A stretch of 64,000 nucleotides of DNA from Nocardia nova SH22a. Lineage in GTDB: Bacteria > Actinomycetota > Actinomycetes > Mycobacteriales > Mycobacteriaceae. Both the position numbers and the translations under genes were made by a program. Numbering within the stretch: the first letter of the stretch is position 1; each line of letters opens with the position of its first letter. The stretch lies in NCBI RefSeq assembly GCF_000523235.1, contig NZ_CP006850.1, positions 2,170,001 through 2,234,000 of the forward strand, written 5' to 3'. Shown in pieces: positions 44,734-53,817 of the stretch. The notes below the pieces were generated by a model. It was given only the letters and a program-made list of their open reading frames with translations. It ran no database searches and had not been told where the DNA came from.

Positions 44734-45939
44734 ATGACCGCGGCATCGTTACGGCCGGTCGTGTTCGATCCCTACGACTACCAATTCCACGAGGACCCCT
44801 ACCCCGTGTACCGCAGGCTGCGCGAGGAAGCGCCGCTGTACCACAATCCGGATCTGGATTTCTGGGCGCTGTCGAGGCACGCCGATGTGACCGCCGCGTT
44901 CCGCGACGCCGCCCGCCTGTCCAGCGCCAACGGCGTCTCACTGGACCCGGCCGCCTGGGGCCCGCACGCGCACAAGACCATGTCGTTCCTCGCGATGGAC
45001 GACCCGCGGCATCTGCGCATGCGCCAGCTGGTCAACAAGGGTTTCACCCCGCGCCGGATCGCCGCGATGGGCGACCGGATCCGCGAACTGACCCTGCAGC
45101 ACCTGGAACCCGCGCTCGAGAGCGGCACTTTCGACTGGATCGAGGACTTCGCGGGCAAGCTGCCCATGGACGTCATCTCCGACATGATGGGCGTGCCCGA
45201 ACCCGACCGCGCCGAGATCCGCCGGATGGCCGATCTGGTGGTCCATCGCGAGGAGGGTGTGCTCGACGTTCCGGACGCGGCCATCGAGGCCTCGCTCAAC
45301 CTGGTCGTCTACTACTCGGAGATGGTCGCCGAGCGTCGCCGCAGCCCCACCGAGGATCTGACCTCGGCGCTGCTCGACGCGGAGATCGACGGCGACAAAC
45401 TCACCGACGACGAGATCATCGGCTTCATGTTCCTGATGGTCGTGGCCGGTAACGAGACCACCACCAAACTCCTCGGCAACGCGCTGTACTGGGCGGGCCG
45501 CAATCCCGAGCAGTTCGCGAAGGTGGTCGCCGACGGCGATCTGATCCCGGACTGGGTCGAGGAGACACTGCGCTACGACAACTCGAGCCAGATGGTCGCG
45601 CGGTCGGCGCTGGTGGACGTGCCGTTCGAGCACGGGGTGATTCCCGCGGGCTCCAAGGTGGTGCTGCTGATCGGCTCGGCCAATCGCGATTCCGCGGTCT
45701 TCACCGACGGCGATCGCTACGACATCGAGCGCACCGACAAGAGCGCGCTGGCCAGCTTCGGCGGCGGCGTGCACTTCTGCCTGGGCGCGCATCTGGCCCG
45801 CCTGGAAACCGTGGTCGCGCTGCGTGAATTCGCCTCGCGCGTCCGGGAATACTCGGTCGACGAATCCGGCATCGAACGGGTGCATTCGACCAATGTTCGG
45901 GGGTTCGCCAAACTCCCTGTCACCGTGGAGGTTTCATAA
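44734..45939 (+). CDS. Cytochrome P450 (SDR/ferredoxin-linked)
   Basis: A 401-residue P450. The I-helix is FLMVVAGNETTTKLLGNALY, ExxR is VEETLRYDNSSQ and the haem Cys is in FGGGVHFCLGAHLARLE. The start MTAASLRPVVFDPYD at 44734 has GAGAGGTGGG upstream. One base separates its stop from the next SDR, and the SDR, a ferredoxin and a DapB-like gene follow in one tight operon. This gives the P450 a dedicated [3Fe-4S] electron donor. The AGNETT I-helix also occurs in the CYP125-like enzyme below. Confidence 0.94.
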   Translation: MTAASLRPVVFDPYDYQFHEDPYPVYRRLREEAPLYHNPDLDFWALSRHADVTAAFRDAARLSSANGVSLDPAAWGPHAHKTMSFLAMDDPRHLRMRQLVNKGFTPRRIAAMGDRIRELTLQHLEPALESGTFDWIEDFAGKLPMDVISDMMGVPEPDRAEIRRMADLVVHREEGVLDVPDAAIEASLNLVVYYSEMVAERRRSPTEDLTSALLDAEIDGDKLTDDEIIGFMFLMVVAGNETTTKLLGNALYWAGRNPEQFAKVVADGDLIPDWVEETLRYDNSSQMVARSALVDVPFEHGVIPAGSKVVLLIGSANRDSAVFTDGDRYDIERTDKSALASFGGGVHFCLGAHLARLETVVALREFASRVREYSVDESGIERVHSTNVRGFAKLPVTVEVS

Positions 45940-45940
45940 T

Positions 45941-46744
45941 ATGCCGCGTTTCGATCCGCATCCGGAGGTGCGACCCGTCCTGATCGCGGGCGCCTCCTCG
46001 GGCATCGGCGCCGCCACCGCGATCATGCTGGCCGAGGCCGGATTCCCGGTCGCGCTGGGCGCGCGGCGGGTGGACACCCTGCGGGAACTGGCCGACAAGA
46101 TCACGGCCAACGGCGGTACGGCCTTCGCCGGAGCGCTGGATGTCACCGACGACGCCTCGGTCGATGAATTCGTCACCGCCGCCGAGCAGGCTCTGGGCCC
46201 CATCGAGGTGGTGGTGTCCGGCGCCGGGAACATCGAATTCGGTGTGGCGCACGAGATGTCGCCGGAGGTGTTCCTCCAGCAGGTGAACGTGCACCTCGTC
46301 GGCGCGCACCGGCTGGCACACCGGATCGTCCCGGGGATGATCGAGCGCCGCCGCGGCGATTTCGTCGTCATCGGCTCCGACTGCGCCGATCAGGTGCGCC
46401 CCCGCAACGGCGCCTACAACGCCGCCAAGACCGGCCTCGAGGCGATGGCCCGGCAGATGCGAATGGAGCTGGAGGGCACCGGAGTTCGCGCCTCCATCGT
46501 GCGGCCGGGGGCGACCCAGACCGGCATGGGCATGGACGCCGCGCCGGACCAGGTCGGCCCGCTGCTCGAGGACTGGGTGAAGTGGGGCTTCGCCCGGCAC
46601 CCGTTCTTCCTGCGCGCCTCCGATATCGCCGCCGCCGTGTCCGCGGTGGTCAACACCCCGCGCGGCGCGCATCTGGTCCTGGCCGAGGTGCAGCCGGAAG
46701 CGCCCCTGCGGGAACAGGATTCAGCACCGGAGGCGAAGAGCTGA
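45941..46744 (+). CDS. SDR family oxidoreductase
   Basis: A 267-residue SDR. LIAGASSGIGAATAIMLAEA is the cofactor loop, followed by VALGARRVDTL, whose Arg residues favour NADP. The catalytic residues are Ser in VVIGSDCADQ and YNAAK. It starts one base after the P450 stop codon and shares one base with the ferredoxin start (TGATG). Position suggests that it oxidises the alcohol made by the P450. Confidence 0.93.
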   Translation: MPRFDPHPEVRPVLIAGASSGIGAATAIMLAEAGFPVALGARRVDTLRELADKITANGGTAFAGALDVTDDASVDEFVTAAEQALGPIEVVVSGAGNIEFGVAHEMSPEVFLQQVNVHLVGAHRLAHRIVPGMIERRRGDFVVIGSDCADQVRPRNGAYNAAKTGLEAMARQMRMELEGTGVRASIVRPGATQTGMGMDAAPDQVGPLLEDWVKWGFARHPFFLRASDIAAAVSAVVNTPRGAHLVLAEVQPEAPLREQDSAPEAKS

Positions 46745-46941
46745 TGCGCATCGAAGTGGATCTGGACCTGTGTCAGGGCCACGCGATGTGTGAGGGCGAG
46801 GCGCCCGGCTACTTCACCGTGCCCAAACACGGCAAGGTCGAGCTGCTGCGCAAGGATGTGGACCCCGCCGACCGCGCCGACGTGGAGAACGCGGTGCGGT
46901 ACTGCCCGACCCAGGCGCTGTCGATCGTGGAGGACGAGTGA
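46744..46941 (+). CDS. [3Fe-4S] ferredoxin, P450 partner
   Basis: A 65-residue ferredoxin. Ligands are Cys10 and Cys16 with His13 between (CQGHAMC) and Cys54 in VRYCPTQAL. The CxxHxxC...CP pattern is that of the single-cluster ferredoxins that feed actinobacterial P450s. It should reduce the P450 at 44734 and perhaps the other P450s nearby. No ferredoxin reductase is encoded in the cluster. Confidence 0.92.
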   Translation: MRIEVDLDLCQGHAMCEGEAPGYFTVPKHGKVELLRKDVDPADRADVENAVRYCPTQALSIVEDE

Positions 46942-46957
46942 GGCGAGGAGACCTGTC

Positions 46958-48037
46958 GTGATCAAGGTGATCCAGTGGGCGACCGGCGGCGTCGGCCGCG
47001 CCGCCATCGAGGGCATCCTCGATCATCCGGAGCTGGAACTCGTCGGCGCGTGGGTGCACAGTGCCGACAAGGACGGCACGGACCTGGGCACTCTCGTGGG
47101 CCGCGAGCCGATCGGTGTCACCGCGACCACCGACGCCGACGCCCTGCTGGCGCTCGACGCCGACTGCGTCCTCTACAGCCCGATCTTCGCCGACACCTCG
47201 GTCCTGCGCGCGATCCTGCGCTCGGGCAAGAATGTCGTCACCCCGCTGGGCTGGTTCTATCCCCGGCAGCGCGACCGCGAGAAGTTCGACGCGGTCTGCG
47301 CCGAGGGCGGAGTCACCCTGCACGGCACCGGAATTCATCCCGGCGGTCTCACCGAGCGGCTACCGCTGGTGGTCTCGGCGCTGTCGGGTGCGATCACCGG
47401 CGTACGGGCCGAGGAGTTCTCCGACATCCGCACCTACGGCGCCCCGGATGTGGTGCGGCACTGGATGATGTTCGGCGCCGACCCCGAGAAGGCGGCCGGG
47501 AGTTCGGTCGCGGCGATGCTTGCCGGTGGATACAGCCAGTCGGTGTGGATGCTCGCCGACGAACTCGGTTTCGATCTGGACCCCGATATCCGCACCACGC
47601 ACGATATCGCGGTCGCCACCGCGCCGATCGACTCACCGATCGGCGTCATCGAGCCGGGACAGGTTGCCGCACAGCACTTCCGGTGGGAGGGCACCGTCGA
47701 CGGCGAGCCCGTCATCACCGCGGCGGTCAACTGGTTCATGGGTGAGCAGGACTTCGACCCGCCGTGGAGTTTCGGGCCGAACGGTCAGCGCTTCGAGGTC
47801 GAGGTCCGCGGCGATCCCGGCTGTGTGCTCACGCTGTCGGGACTGCACGCCCACGACCCCGCCGAGGGCGCGCGTCGCAATCCCTCGATCGTGGCCACCG
47901 CGCTGAACTGTGTGAACGCGATTCCGTATGTCGTGGCGGCCGATCCGGGTGTGCGAACCTATCTCGATCTGCCGCTGCCCGCGGGCCGGGCGGCCGCGAA
48001 TCTGCATCGCGATCGGCGAACCGGGGTGAGCGGATGA
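46958..48037 (+). CDS. DapB/ORD-like NAD(P)-dependent dehydrogenase
   Basis: A 359-residue protein of the family annotated as dihydrodipicolinate reductase-like or 2,4-diaminopentanoate dehydrogenase-like. IKVIQWATGGVGRAAIEGIL is the Rossmann loop, HPELELVGAWVHSADKDGTD follows, and GTGIHPGGLTERLPLVVSAL is the catalytic region. Such genes often accompany P450s in Nocardia and mycobacteria; the reaction is not known. The GTG start has GAGGAGACC upstream, 16 bases after the ferredoxin stop. Confidence 0.88.
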   Translation: MIKVIQWATGGVGRAAIEGILDHPELELVGAWVHSADKDGTDLGTLVGREPIGVTATTDADALLALDADCVLYSPIFADTSVLRAILRSGKNVVTPLGWFYPRQRDREKFDAVCAEGGVTLHGTGIHPGGLTERLPLVVSALSGAITGVRAEEFSDIRTYGAPDVVRHWMMFGADPEKAAGSSVAAMLAGGYSQSVWMLADELGFDLDPDIRTTHDIAVATAPIDSPIGVIEPGQVAAQHFRWEGTVDGEPVITAAVNWFMGEQDFDPPWSFGPNGQRFEVEVRGDPGCVLTLSGLHAHDPAEGARRNPSIVATALNCVNAIPYVVAADPGVRTYLDLPLPAGRAAANLHRDRRTGVSG

Positions 48038-48236
48038 CGGCAACCAATTGATTGTCCGGATGCCGGATTACGGCGTCCGAAATCGGGCAATACAGATGAA
48101 TATTCTGCGACGGAACTGCGGCGCGAACGATCGGAAAACCCGGTCGATCGGGTCCTTTCGGTGATGCCGAGAATTCATTTGTCGCAAATTATGTTTCTCC
48201 GAGATTCGCACGTATTCGGCTCTTTTCCACTGCGCC

Positions 48237-48271
48237 TGCAACGTGTTCTAATTGAGGGAGAACACGTTTCG
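48237..48271. promoter_or_regulatory. KstR-type operator pair upstream of the CYP125-like gene
   Basis: TGCAACGTGTTCTA at 48237-48250 matches the KstR consensus TnnAACnnGTTnnA at every defined position. A second, weaker copy with GAACACGTT is centred near 48265. They lie 45-80 bases upstream of the start of a CYP125-like gene, a known KstR target in mycobacteria and rhodococci. The surrounding 48050-48300 stretch is AT-rich and promoter-like. Confidence 0.7.
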
Positions 48272-48314
48272 TAACAATCCATGATTCGCAGTGCAGCGGA
48301 CACGAGGAGGAACT

Positions 48315-49541
48315 GTGGCTGCTCCGTCGATACCGGCCGGATTCGATTTCACCGACCCGGGACTCTGGGCCGACAGAAGTCCGGTCGCCGAATTCGCGGA
48401 ATTGCGGCGCACCGCGCCGGTGTGGTGGAACGCCCAGAGCGAGGAGCAGGCCTACCCGTTCGAGGACGGCGGCTACTGGGTGGTCAGCCGTCACGAGGAC
48501 ATCAAAGAGGTCTCGCGCCGCTCCGACATCTTCTCCTCGGAGAAGAAGGGCTCCATCATCCGCCTGCCCGGATACGCCACGCCCGAACAGCTGTCGGTCA
48601 CCAACGCCCTGCTGGTGAACATGGATCCGCCCAAGCACACCAAGGTTCGCCGGATCATTTCGAAGGGCTTCACTCCCCGCGCGGTCGAGAGCCTGCGCGC
48701 CGCCCTGACCGAACGCGCGCAACGCATCGTGCGCGAGGCCAAGGAGACCGGTGGCGGCGATTTCGTCGAACAGGTGGCGTGTGAGCTGCCGCTGCAGGCC
48801 ATCGCCGAACTGCTGGGCGTGCCGCAGGACGACCGGCACAAGCTGTTCGACTGGTCGAATCTGATGCTCAACTACGACGATCCCGAATACGGCGATCCCG
48901 TCGTCGCCTCCGCCGAAATCCTCGGCTACGCCTGGAATATGGCCGAGGAACGCCGTGCCACTCCGGCCGACGATATCGTGAGCCAGCTGGTGAATGCCGA
49001 TATCGACGGTGAGGCGCTGGCCTCCGACGAATTCGGATTCTTCGTGATTCTGCTGGCGGTCGCCGGAAACGAGACCACCCGCAATGCCATCAGCCACGGC
49101 ATGAAGGCATTCGTCGACCATCCCGAGCAGTGGCAGATCTTCCGCGAGCAGCGCCCGCGCACCGCGGTCGACGAAATCGTCCGCTGGGCCACCCCGGTCA
49201 CCGCCTTCCAGCGCACCGCCACCGAGGATGTGGACCTGGGCGGCCAGCTCATCAAGGCCGGTGACCGCGTCGGATTGTTCTACAGCTCCGCCAATTTCGA
49301 CGAGGCAGCCTTCGACAAGCCCTTCGATTTCGACATCCTGCGCGACCCGAACCCGCACCTGGCCTTCGGCGGCACCGGCGCCCATTTCTGCGTCGGCGCC
49401 AACCTGGCCCGCCTGGAAATCGACCTGATGTTCAACGCCATCGCCGAGGTGATGCCGGACCTACGCCAACTCTCCGCCCCGGAACGCCTGCGCTCGGGTT
49501 GGATCAACGGCATCAAACACTGGGACGTCAGCTACTCCTGA
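48315..49541 (+). CDS. CYP125-like cytochrome P450 (steroid side-chain hydroxylase)
   Basis: A 408-residue P450 resembling CYP125 along its length: MDPPKHTKVRRIISKGFTPR, DDIVSQLVNADIDGEALASD, I-helix VILLAVAGNETTRNAISHG, ExxR in DEIVRWATPVTAFQRTA, haem Cys in FGGTGAHFCVGANLARLE and the ending ERLRSGWINGIKHWDV. CYP125 oxidises the terminal methyl of the cholesterol side chain stepwise to the acid. The GTG at 48315 has a GAGGAGG ribosome site. KstR boxes upstream support a sterol link. Family assignment is from recalled motifs. Confidence 0.9.
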   Translation: MAAPSIPAGFDFTDPGLWADRSPVAEFAELRRTAPVWWNAQSEEQAYPFEDGGYWVVSRHEDIKEVSRRSDIFSSEKKGSIIRLPGYATPEQLSVTNALLVNMDPPKHTKVRRIISKGFTPRAVESLRAALTERAQRIVREAKETGGGDFVEQVACELPLQAIAELLGVPQDDRHKLFDWSNLMLNYDDPEYGDPVVASAEILGYAWNMAEERRATPADDIVSQLVNADIDGEALASDEFGFFVILLAVAGNETTRNAISHGMKAFVDHPEQWQIFREQRPRTAVDEIVRWATPVTAFQRTATEDVDLGGQLIKAGDRVGLFYSSANFDEAAFDKPFDFDILRDPNPHLAFGGTGAHFCVGANLARLEIDLMFNAIAEVMPDLRQLSAPERLRSGWINGIKHWDVSYS

Positions 49542-49554
49542 ACCAGGAAGACCC

Positions 49555-49582
49555 AGGGCCGCACGAATTTTCGTGCGGCCCT
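49555..49582. terminator. Bidirectional terminator between P450 and methyltransferase
   Basis: A perfect 13-bp stem (49555-49567 with 49570-49582) and a two-base apex within a T-run lies between two convergent stops (49541 and 49588). Confidence 0.85.
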
Positions 49583-49587
49583 CGCCG

Positions 49588-50187
49588 TCATTCGACCCGG
49601 GTGAACCGAATGGTGTCGTGCCACCGGTTGCCCGAGACGTCGCGGAATTCGAAACCCTCGGGTTCGGCCAGGGCCGTGAGTTCGGCGGCGCCGAGCCGAT
49701 CGGGGTCGGGAAAGCTCTCGAAGAAGGCGAGCGTGCCGCCGGGTTTGAGCACTCGCGCCAACGCGCGGATACACGCGGGTTTGTCCGGGACCTCCCCGAT
49801 CACCGAGGCCAGGATCGCGATATCGAAAGTCTTGTCGGCGAACGGAAGTCCCGCGCCCGCGTCCCCGCTGTGGAAACCGGCGTTCCGGAAGCCGAGGCCG
49901 TCCAGCCTGCGGCGAACCTTGTCGAGCATCTGAGGCTGGATGTCGAACAGTTCGAGCCGGCCCGTGGTGAGCCGTTCGGCGACCTCCACGCTGTAGACCC
50001 CGTTGCCGGGCCCCAATTCCACAACGTGCTCGCCGCCGGTGAGGCCGAGCTTGTCGATCGACCCCGCGGGGTCGGCGAGGGCTCGGCGCACGGGATTGTC
50101 CAGTAGGAATGCGGCTTGATGCGGGTACGGGAAATCTCCCAGCCGCCGGGTTTGTTTGACCACGGTGTCCAGCCATGTCGTGGGCAT
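49588..50187 (-). CDS. SAM-dependent methyltransferase
   Basis: A 199-residue class I methyltransferase. HVVELGPGNGVYSVEVAERL is the SAM-binding motif I, LELFDIQPQMLDKVRRRLDG motif II, and DIAILASVIGEVPDKPACI and LKPGGTLAFFESFPDPDRL are post-motifs. The substrate is unknown. It lies downstream of the TetR gene with 27 bases between, on the same strand, so the two may share a transcript. Confidence 0.9.
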   Translation of the reverse strand: MPTTWLDTVVKQTRRLGDFPYPHQAAFLLDNPVRRALADPAGSIDKLGLTGGEHVVELGPGNGVYSVEVAERLTTGRLELFDIQPQMLDKVRRRLDGLGFRNAGFHSGDAGAGLPFADKTFDIAILASVIGEVPDKPACIRALARVLKPGGTLAFFESFPDPDRLGAAELTALAEPEGFEFRDVSGNRWHDTIRFTRVE

Positions 50188-50214
50188 CGTTACCTCCTCC
50201 GTATGGAGGTTAGG

Positions 50215-50847
50215 TTACCCTAACTCAGCGCTCCGTGGTGGAGTCGCGTTACCGGGGGCCGACGGCGCCGGGGAGCGGAGGCCGTCGAGTGCGACGGTGA
50301 TCAAAGTGCCTGGGGCGCCGCGTAATCGGGCGCGATGCTCGGCCCCCGCCATCCCGATGAGTAGATCGAGCACATCGTGGATATCGACGTCGGACCGTAT
50401 CTCCCCGGCCTTTTTCGCGTGCGCCAGGAGGCTGCCGAACGACTCGACGAAGTCGCGCCGGAGCCGGGACGGGATCACGATGGCGGTGCCGTCGCCGCCG
50501 TCGAGGGCTTCGCACAGGGCTTGATTCAGGGCGACCTCCCCGACGAGATGGGCGAAGAAGGCGCAGAACGCCGACTCCGGTGCGGAATCGGCCCCGGCGA
50601 GCGCGCGGGCCCGCTCGGTGAACTCCTCGACGCGGCCGACGACGACGGCCTCGAACAGCGCGTTGCGCGTGGGGAAATGCCGGTACACCGTGCCGACGCC
50701 GACTCCGGCGCGACGAGCGATCTCGTCGAACGACGCCGACGATCCCTCGGCCGACAGCATCTCCCGTGCGACGGCCAGCACGTGGTCACGATTGCGGCGC
50801 GCGTCCGCGCGCAACGGCTTGGCAATCCGTCCGGCCTTGTCGCTCAT
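50215..50847 (-). CDS. TetR family transcriptional regulator
   Basis: A 210-residue TetR regulator. After a basic start the helix-turn-helix reads SFDEIARRAGVGVGTVYRHF, then PTRNALFEAVV. It is divergent from the NmrA-like gene. The 95-bp gap carries two perfect palindromes with the same CGGAGA core, most simply its own operators. It probably represses the NmrA-like gene and itself. Confidence 0.93.
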   Translation of the reverse strand: MSDKAGRIAKPLRADARRNRDHVLAVAREMLSAEGSSASFDEIARRAGVGVGTVYRHFPTRNALFEAVVVGRVEEFTERARALAGADSAPESAFCAFFAHLVGEVALNQALCEALDGGDGTAIVIPSRLRRDFVESFGSLLAHAKKAGEIRSDVDIHDVLDLLIGMAGAEHRARLRGAPGTLITVALDGLRSPAPSAPGNATPPRSAELG

Positions 50848-50876
50848 CGCTCGATCGTAACGTTCGCGATTGCGAA

Positions 50877-50923
50877 ACGGAGAGCACTCTCCGTATAGTC
50901 GATGAAACGGAGAATCTTCTCCG
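50877..50923. promoter_or_regulatory. Two CGGAGA palindromes (TetR operators)
   Basis: ACGGAGAG-CA-CTCTCCGT at 50877-50894 is a perfect 8+2+8 inverted repeat, and CGGAGAA-TC-TTCTCCG at 50908-50923 a perfect 7+2+7 repeat, with centres 30 bp apart. Both lie between the divergent TetR and NmrA-like genes and overlap the probable promoters. They share the half site CGGAGA. Confidence 0.82.
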
Positions 50924-50942
50924 CTTACCGATGGAGGACGCG

Positions 50943-51818
50943 ATGGACCAGGTTGTTTTCGTCACCGGCGCGACCGGGCAGCAGGGTGGAGCGGTCGCGG
51001 ACCGCCTGCTCGCCGACGGGTGGCGGGTGCGGGTGCTGACTCGCCGCCCGGACGGCGCCCGGGCCCGAGCCCTGGCCGATGCGGGGGCGCAACTGATCGC
51101 GGGCTCGCTGGAGGATCCCGCGACGATCGAACGCTGCGTCGAGGGCGTGTACGGAGTGTTCAGCGTGCACCCCGGTCCGCTGGCCCCGGAGCAGGACGAG
51201 GTCCGGGCGGGCCGCGCCGTCACCGACGCGGCAATGAAATACGGTGTGGCGCATCTTGTTTACAGCTCCGGGCTCGGCGCCGATCGGGGTGGCCAGCCGG
51301 CCAAATGGGAGATCGAGCAATACATCGCCGCATCGGGCCTCTCGGCCACCGTGCTACGGCCGAGTTCCTTCATGGAGAACCTGATCACGCAGTCGGCCAC
51401 GGTCGGGATCCGGGACGGCGCGCTGCGCACCGCCGCCGCGGCGCACGTGCGTCAGCAATTCGTCGCACTCGACGACATCGGCGCATTCGCCGCACTCGCA
51501 CTGCGGAATCCGGACGACTACCGTGGCCGGACGCTGGAACTGGTCGGTGACGTGCTGACCCCCTCCGAGGTCGCCGCCGCGGTGAGCGCCGCCGTCGGAC
51601 GGGAGGTCCCCTACATTCCACGCCCGATCGAGGAGTTGCGGCGCATCAGCGAACGATTCGCTCGCGGTTACGAATTGCTCAACAGCGGCGACGGCAGTAT
51701 CCCCGACGTCGACATCGACGAGTTGCGTGCACTCCACACGGAATTGATGAACCTCCCGGACTGGCTCGACCGCAAGGGCGCCGAATTGATTCGCCCCCTG
51801 CTGGATCCGCGGTCCTGA
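50943..51818 (+). CDS. NmrA-like NAD(P)-binding protein
   Basis: A 291-residue NmrA/atypical SDR protein. VVFVTGATGQQGGAVADRLL is the dinucleotide loop, followed by VRVLTRRPDGARARALADAG and VYSSGLGADRG. LRPSSFMENLITQSATVG is typical of NmrA and quinone-oxidoreductase-like (QOR2) branches. Such proteins either sense the NAD(P) redox state or reduce quinones. A GGAGG ribosome site lies six bases before the ATG. It is under the divergent TetR. Confidence 0.92.
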   Translation: MDQVVFVTGATGQQGGAVADRLLADGWRVRVLTRRPDGARARALADAGAQLIAGSLEDPATIERCVEGVYGVFSVHPGPLAPEQDEVRAGRAVTDAAMKYGVAHLVYSSGLGADRGGQPAKWEIEQYIAASGLSATVLRPSSFMENLITQSATVGIRDGALRTAAAAHVRQQFVALDDIGAFAALALRNPDDYRGRTLELVGDVLTPSEVAAAVSAAVGREVPYIPRPIEELRRISERFARGYELLNSGDGSIPDVDIDELRALHTELMNLPDWLDRKGAELIRPLLDPRS

Positions 51819-51896
51819 CCACCGGCCCGGGGCGTTTCCACGGTGAACGACACCGCCACCCGCACCTTTCGGCGGTGTGCGAGTGGCGGTGACGCG

Positions 51897-52517
51897 TCAG
51901 TTTCCGCGCTTGATCCACTCCGCCAGATGCGGCGCCTCGGCGCCGATGGTGGTGGAGTCGCCGTGCCCGGTCAGCACGGTGGTGTCCTCCGGCAGGGTCA
52001 GCAGGCGGGTGCGGATGGACTCGATGATGGTGGGGAAGCTGGAGAACGAGCGCCCGGTGGCGCCCGGGCCGCCTTGGAACAGGGTGTCGCCGGTGAAGAC
52101 GGTCTGCTCCGAGGGCAGGTGCAGGCTCACCGCGCCGGGGGAGTGGCCGGGGGTGTGCAGAACCTCGATCTCGCTGCCCGCCAGCGAGATTCGCTCGTGA
52201 TCGGTCAGTGCCTCGTAGCTCGTGCCGGGGTACAGGGCGCTCCACAGCACCTCGTCGGCCGGATGCAGGCGGATCGGGGCGTTCAATGCCTCGGCCAGCT
52301 GCGGGGCCACGTTGATGTGGTCGTTGTGGGCGTGCGTGCACACGATCGCACGCACCGTGCGCCCGGCGACGGCGGCGATGATCGGCTCGGCCTGATGGGC
52401 GGCGTCGATCACGATCACCTCGTCGTCGTCACCGACCACCCAGACGTTGTTGTCGACATCCCAACTGCCGCCGTCTAATTCGAACTTCCCGGAGGTGACG
52501 ACCCGGTCGATCCTCAC
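51897..52517 (-). CDS. MBL-fold metallo-hydrolase (mycothiol pathway)
   Basis: A 206-residue metallo-beta-lactamase fold enzyme. The metal motif is [13 protein letters not shown], with further ligands in [16 protein letters not shown] and [12 protein letters not shown]. In mycobacteria the same gene (Rv2260) follows the mycothiol-dependent formaldehyde dehydrogenase. A role in hydrolysing S-formylmycothiol to formate and mycothiol is plausible. The start codon overlaps the stop of the dehydrogenase gene by four bases. Confidence 0.93.
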   Translation of the reverse strand: MRIDRVVTSGKFELDGGSWDVDNNVWVVGDDDEVIVIDAAHQAEPIIAAVAGRTVRAIVCTHAHNDHINVAPQLAEALNAPIRLHPADEVLWSALYPGTSYEALTDHERISLAGSEIEVLHTPGHSPGAVSLHLPSEQTVFTGDTLFQGGPGATGRSFSSFPTIIESIRTRLLTLPEDTTVLTGHGDSTTIGAEAPHLAEWIKRGN

Positions 52518-53596
52518 AGCGTCACCACCGATCGCAGGACCTCACCGTGGTGCATGGTGGTGAAGGCTTCTTCGACCTGATCGAGGCCGACCCGCTCGGT
52601 GACGAACCGCTCCAGCGGCAACCGGCCCTGCCGGTACAGGTCCAGCAGCATCGGGAAATCGCGTTCGGGCAGGCAGTCGCCGTACCAGGACGATTTCAGC
52701 GAGCCGCCGTGCGAGAAGAAGTCGATCAGCGGCATCTCCAGCTTCATGTCCGGCGTCGGCACACCGACCAGTACGACGGTCCCGGCCAGGTCGCGGGAGT
52801 AGAACGCCTGCTTCCAGGTCTCGGGACGGCCGACCGCGTCGATCACCACATCGGCGCCGAATCCACCGGTCAGTTCCTGCACCTGTTCCACCACATCGTC
52901 ACCGGCCTCGATGGTGTGGGTGGCGCCGAGATCCTTGGCCCACTCCAGTTTTCGCGGATCCCGGTCGATCGCGATGATCGTCGTCGCGCCCGCCAGCCGG
53001 GCCCCGGCGATGGCCGCGTCGCCCACACCGCCGCAGCCGATTACCGCGACCGAATCGCCGTAGCTCACGCCGCCGGTGTTGATCGCCGCGCCGAGCCCCG
53101 CCATCACACCGCAGCCCAGCAGTCCCGCGACCGCCGGATCGGTGTCGGCGTCGATCACGGTGCACTGCCCCTCGTGCACGAGGGTCTTGTCGGCGAACGC
53201 GCCGATGCCCAGCGCGGGGGTGAGCTCGGTGCCGTCGGCCAGCGTCATGGGACGGCTGGCGTTGTGGGTGTCGAAGCAGTACCAGGGCTTACCGCGCTTG
53301 CAGGCCCGGCACTGCCCGCACACCGCCCGCCAGTTGAGCAGGACGTGATCACCCGGCTGCACATGGGTCACCGCATCGCCCACGGTTTCCACCACGCCCG
53401 CGGCCTCGTGGCCGAGCAGGAACGGGAATTCGTCGTTGATACCGCCCTCGCGGTAGGTCAGATCGGTATGGCACACGCCGCAGGCCAGCACGCGCACCAC
53501 CACATCGCGGGGGCCCGGGTCGGGAATCACGATCTCGGCGATCTCGACCGGTGCGCCCACACTGCGGGCGATGACGCCGCGAACCTTCTCGGACAT
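52514..53596 (-). CDS. mscR: S-(hydroxymethyl)mycothiol dehydrogenase / S-nitrosomycothiol reductase
   Basis: A 360-residue medium-chain zinc dehydrogenase. Catalytic ligands are in [14 protein letters not shown] and LGHEAAGVV, structural Cys residues in [15 protein letters not shown], and the NAD loop is [17 protein letters not shown]. It oxidises the formaldehyde-mycothiol adduct and can also reduce nitrosomycothiol. The gene is coupled to the MBL hydrolase gene. Its upstream region shares a 40-bp element with the aldehyde dehydrogenase gene at 42074, hinting that formaldehyde arises in that oxidative pathway. Confidence 0.95.
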   Translation of the reverse strand: MSEKVRGVIARSVGAPVEIAEIVIPDPGPRDVVVRVLACGVCHTDLTYREGGINDEFPFLLGHEAAGVVETVGDAVTHVQPGDHVLLNWRAVCGQCRACKRGKPWYCFDTHNASRPMTLADGTELTPALGIGAFADKTLVHEGQCTVIDADTDPAVAGLLGCGVMAGLGAAINTGGVSYGDSVAVIGCGGVGDAAIAGARLAGATTIIAIDRDPRKLEWAKDLGATHTIEAGDDVVEQVQELTGGFGADVVIDAVGRPETWKQAFYSRDLAGTVVLVGVPTPDMKLEMPLIDFFSHGGSLKSSWYGDCLPERDFPMLLDLYRQGRLPLERFVTERVGLDQVEEAFTTMHHGEVLRSVVTL

Positions 53597-53665
53597 GGAG
53601 TCTCCTTTACACGTCGTGGTGCCGATGTACCTCGGGGCTCAGTCTAAGCCCGCCGAAACTGCGCC

Positions 53666-53705
53666 GGACACCTGTCCAGACTATAGTTCGATTCGGCTGT
53701 GGGTA
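53666..53705 (-). promoter_or_regulatory. Shared promoter element upstream of mscR
   Basis: GGACACCTGTCC (a GGACA-NN-TGTCC palindrome at 53666-53677) followed by ACTATAGTTCGATTC and GGCTGTGG matches the element at 43570-43609 upstream of the aldehyde dehydrogenase, in the same order and orientation. It lies about 70 bases upstream of the mscR start. It is a candidate promoter plus regulator site. Confidence 0.6.
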
Positions 53706-53817
53706 TCGGGTGCGCCCTGGTGGAAACCATTTTCAGCAGCCGAGTCCGGCCCGGCGATCGGGTGTGCCGAGGTCGAGAACATGAGCTGTCCCGGCTGCGC
53801 GGGCCTGCTGGACCGGA

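Noticed and set aside
46790..46957. Upstream extension of the DapB-like frame to 46790
   Set aside because: The extension is the ferredoxin gene read in another frame; GTG at 46958 has a good ribosome site and begins the Rossmann strand.
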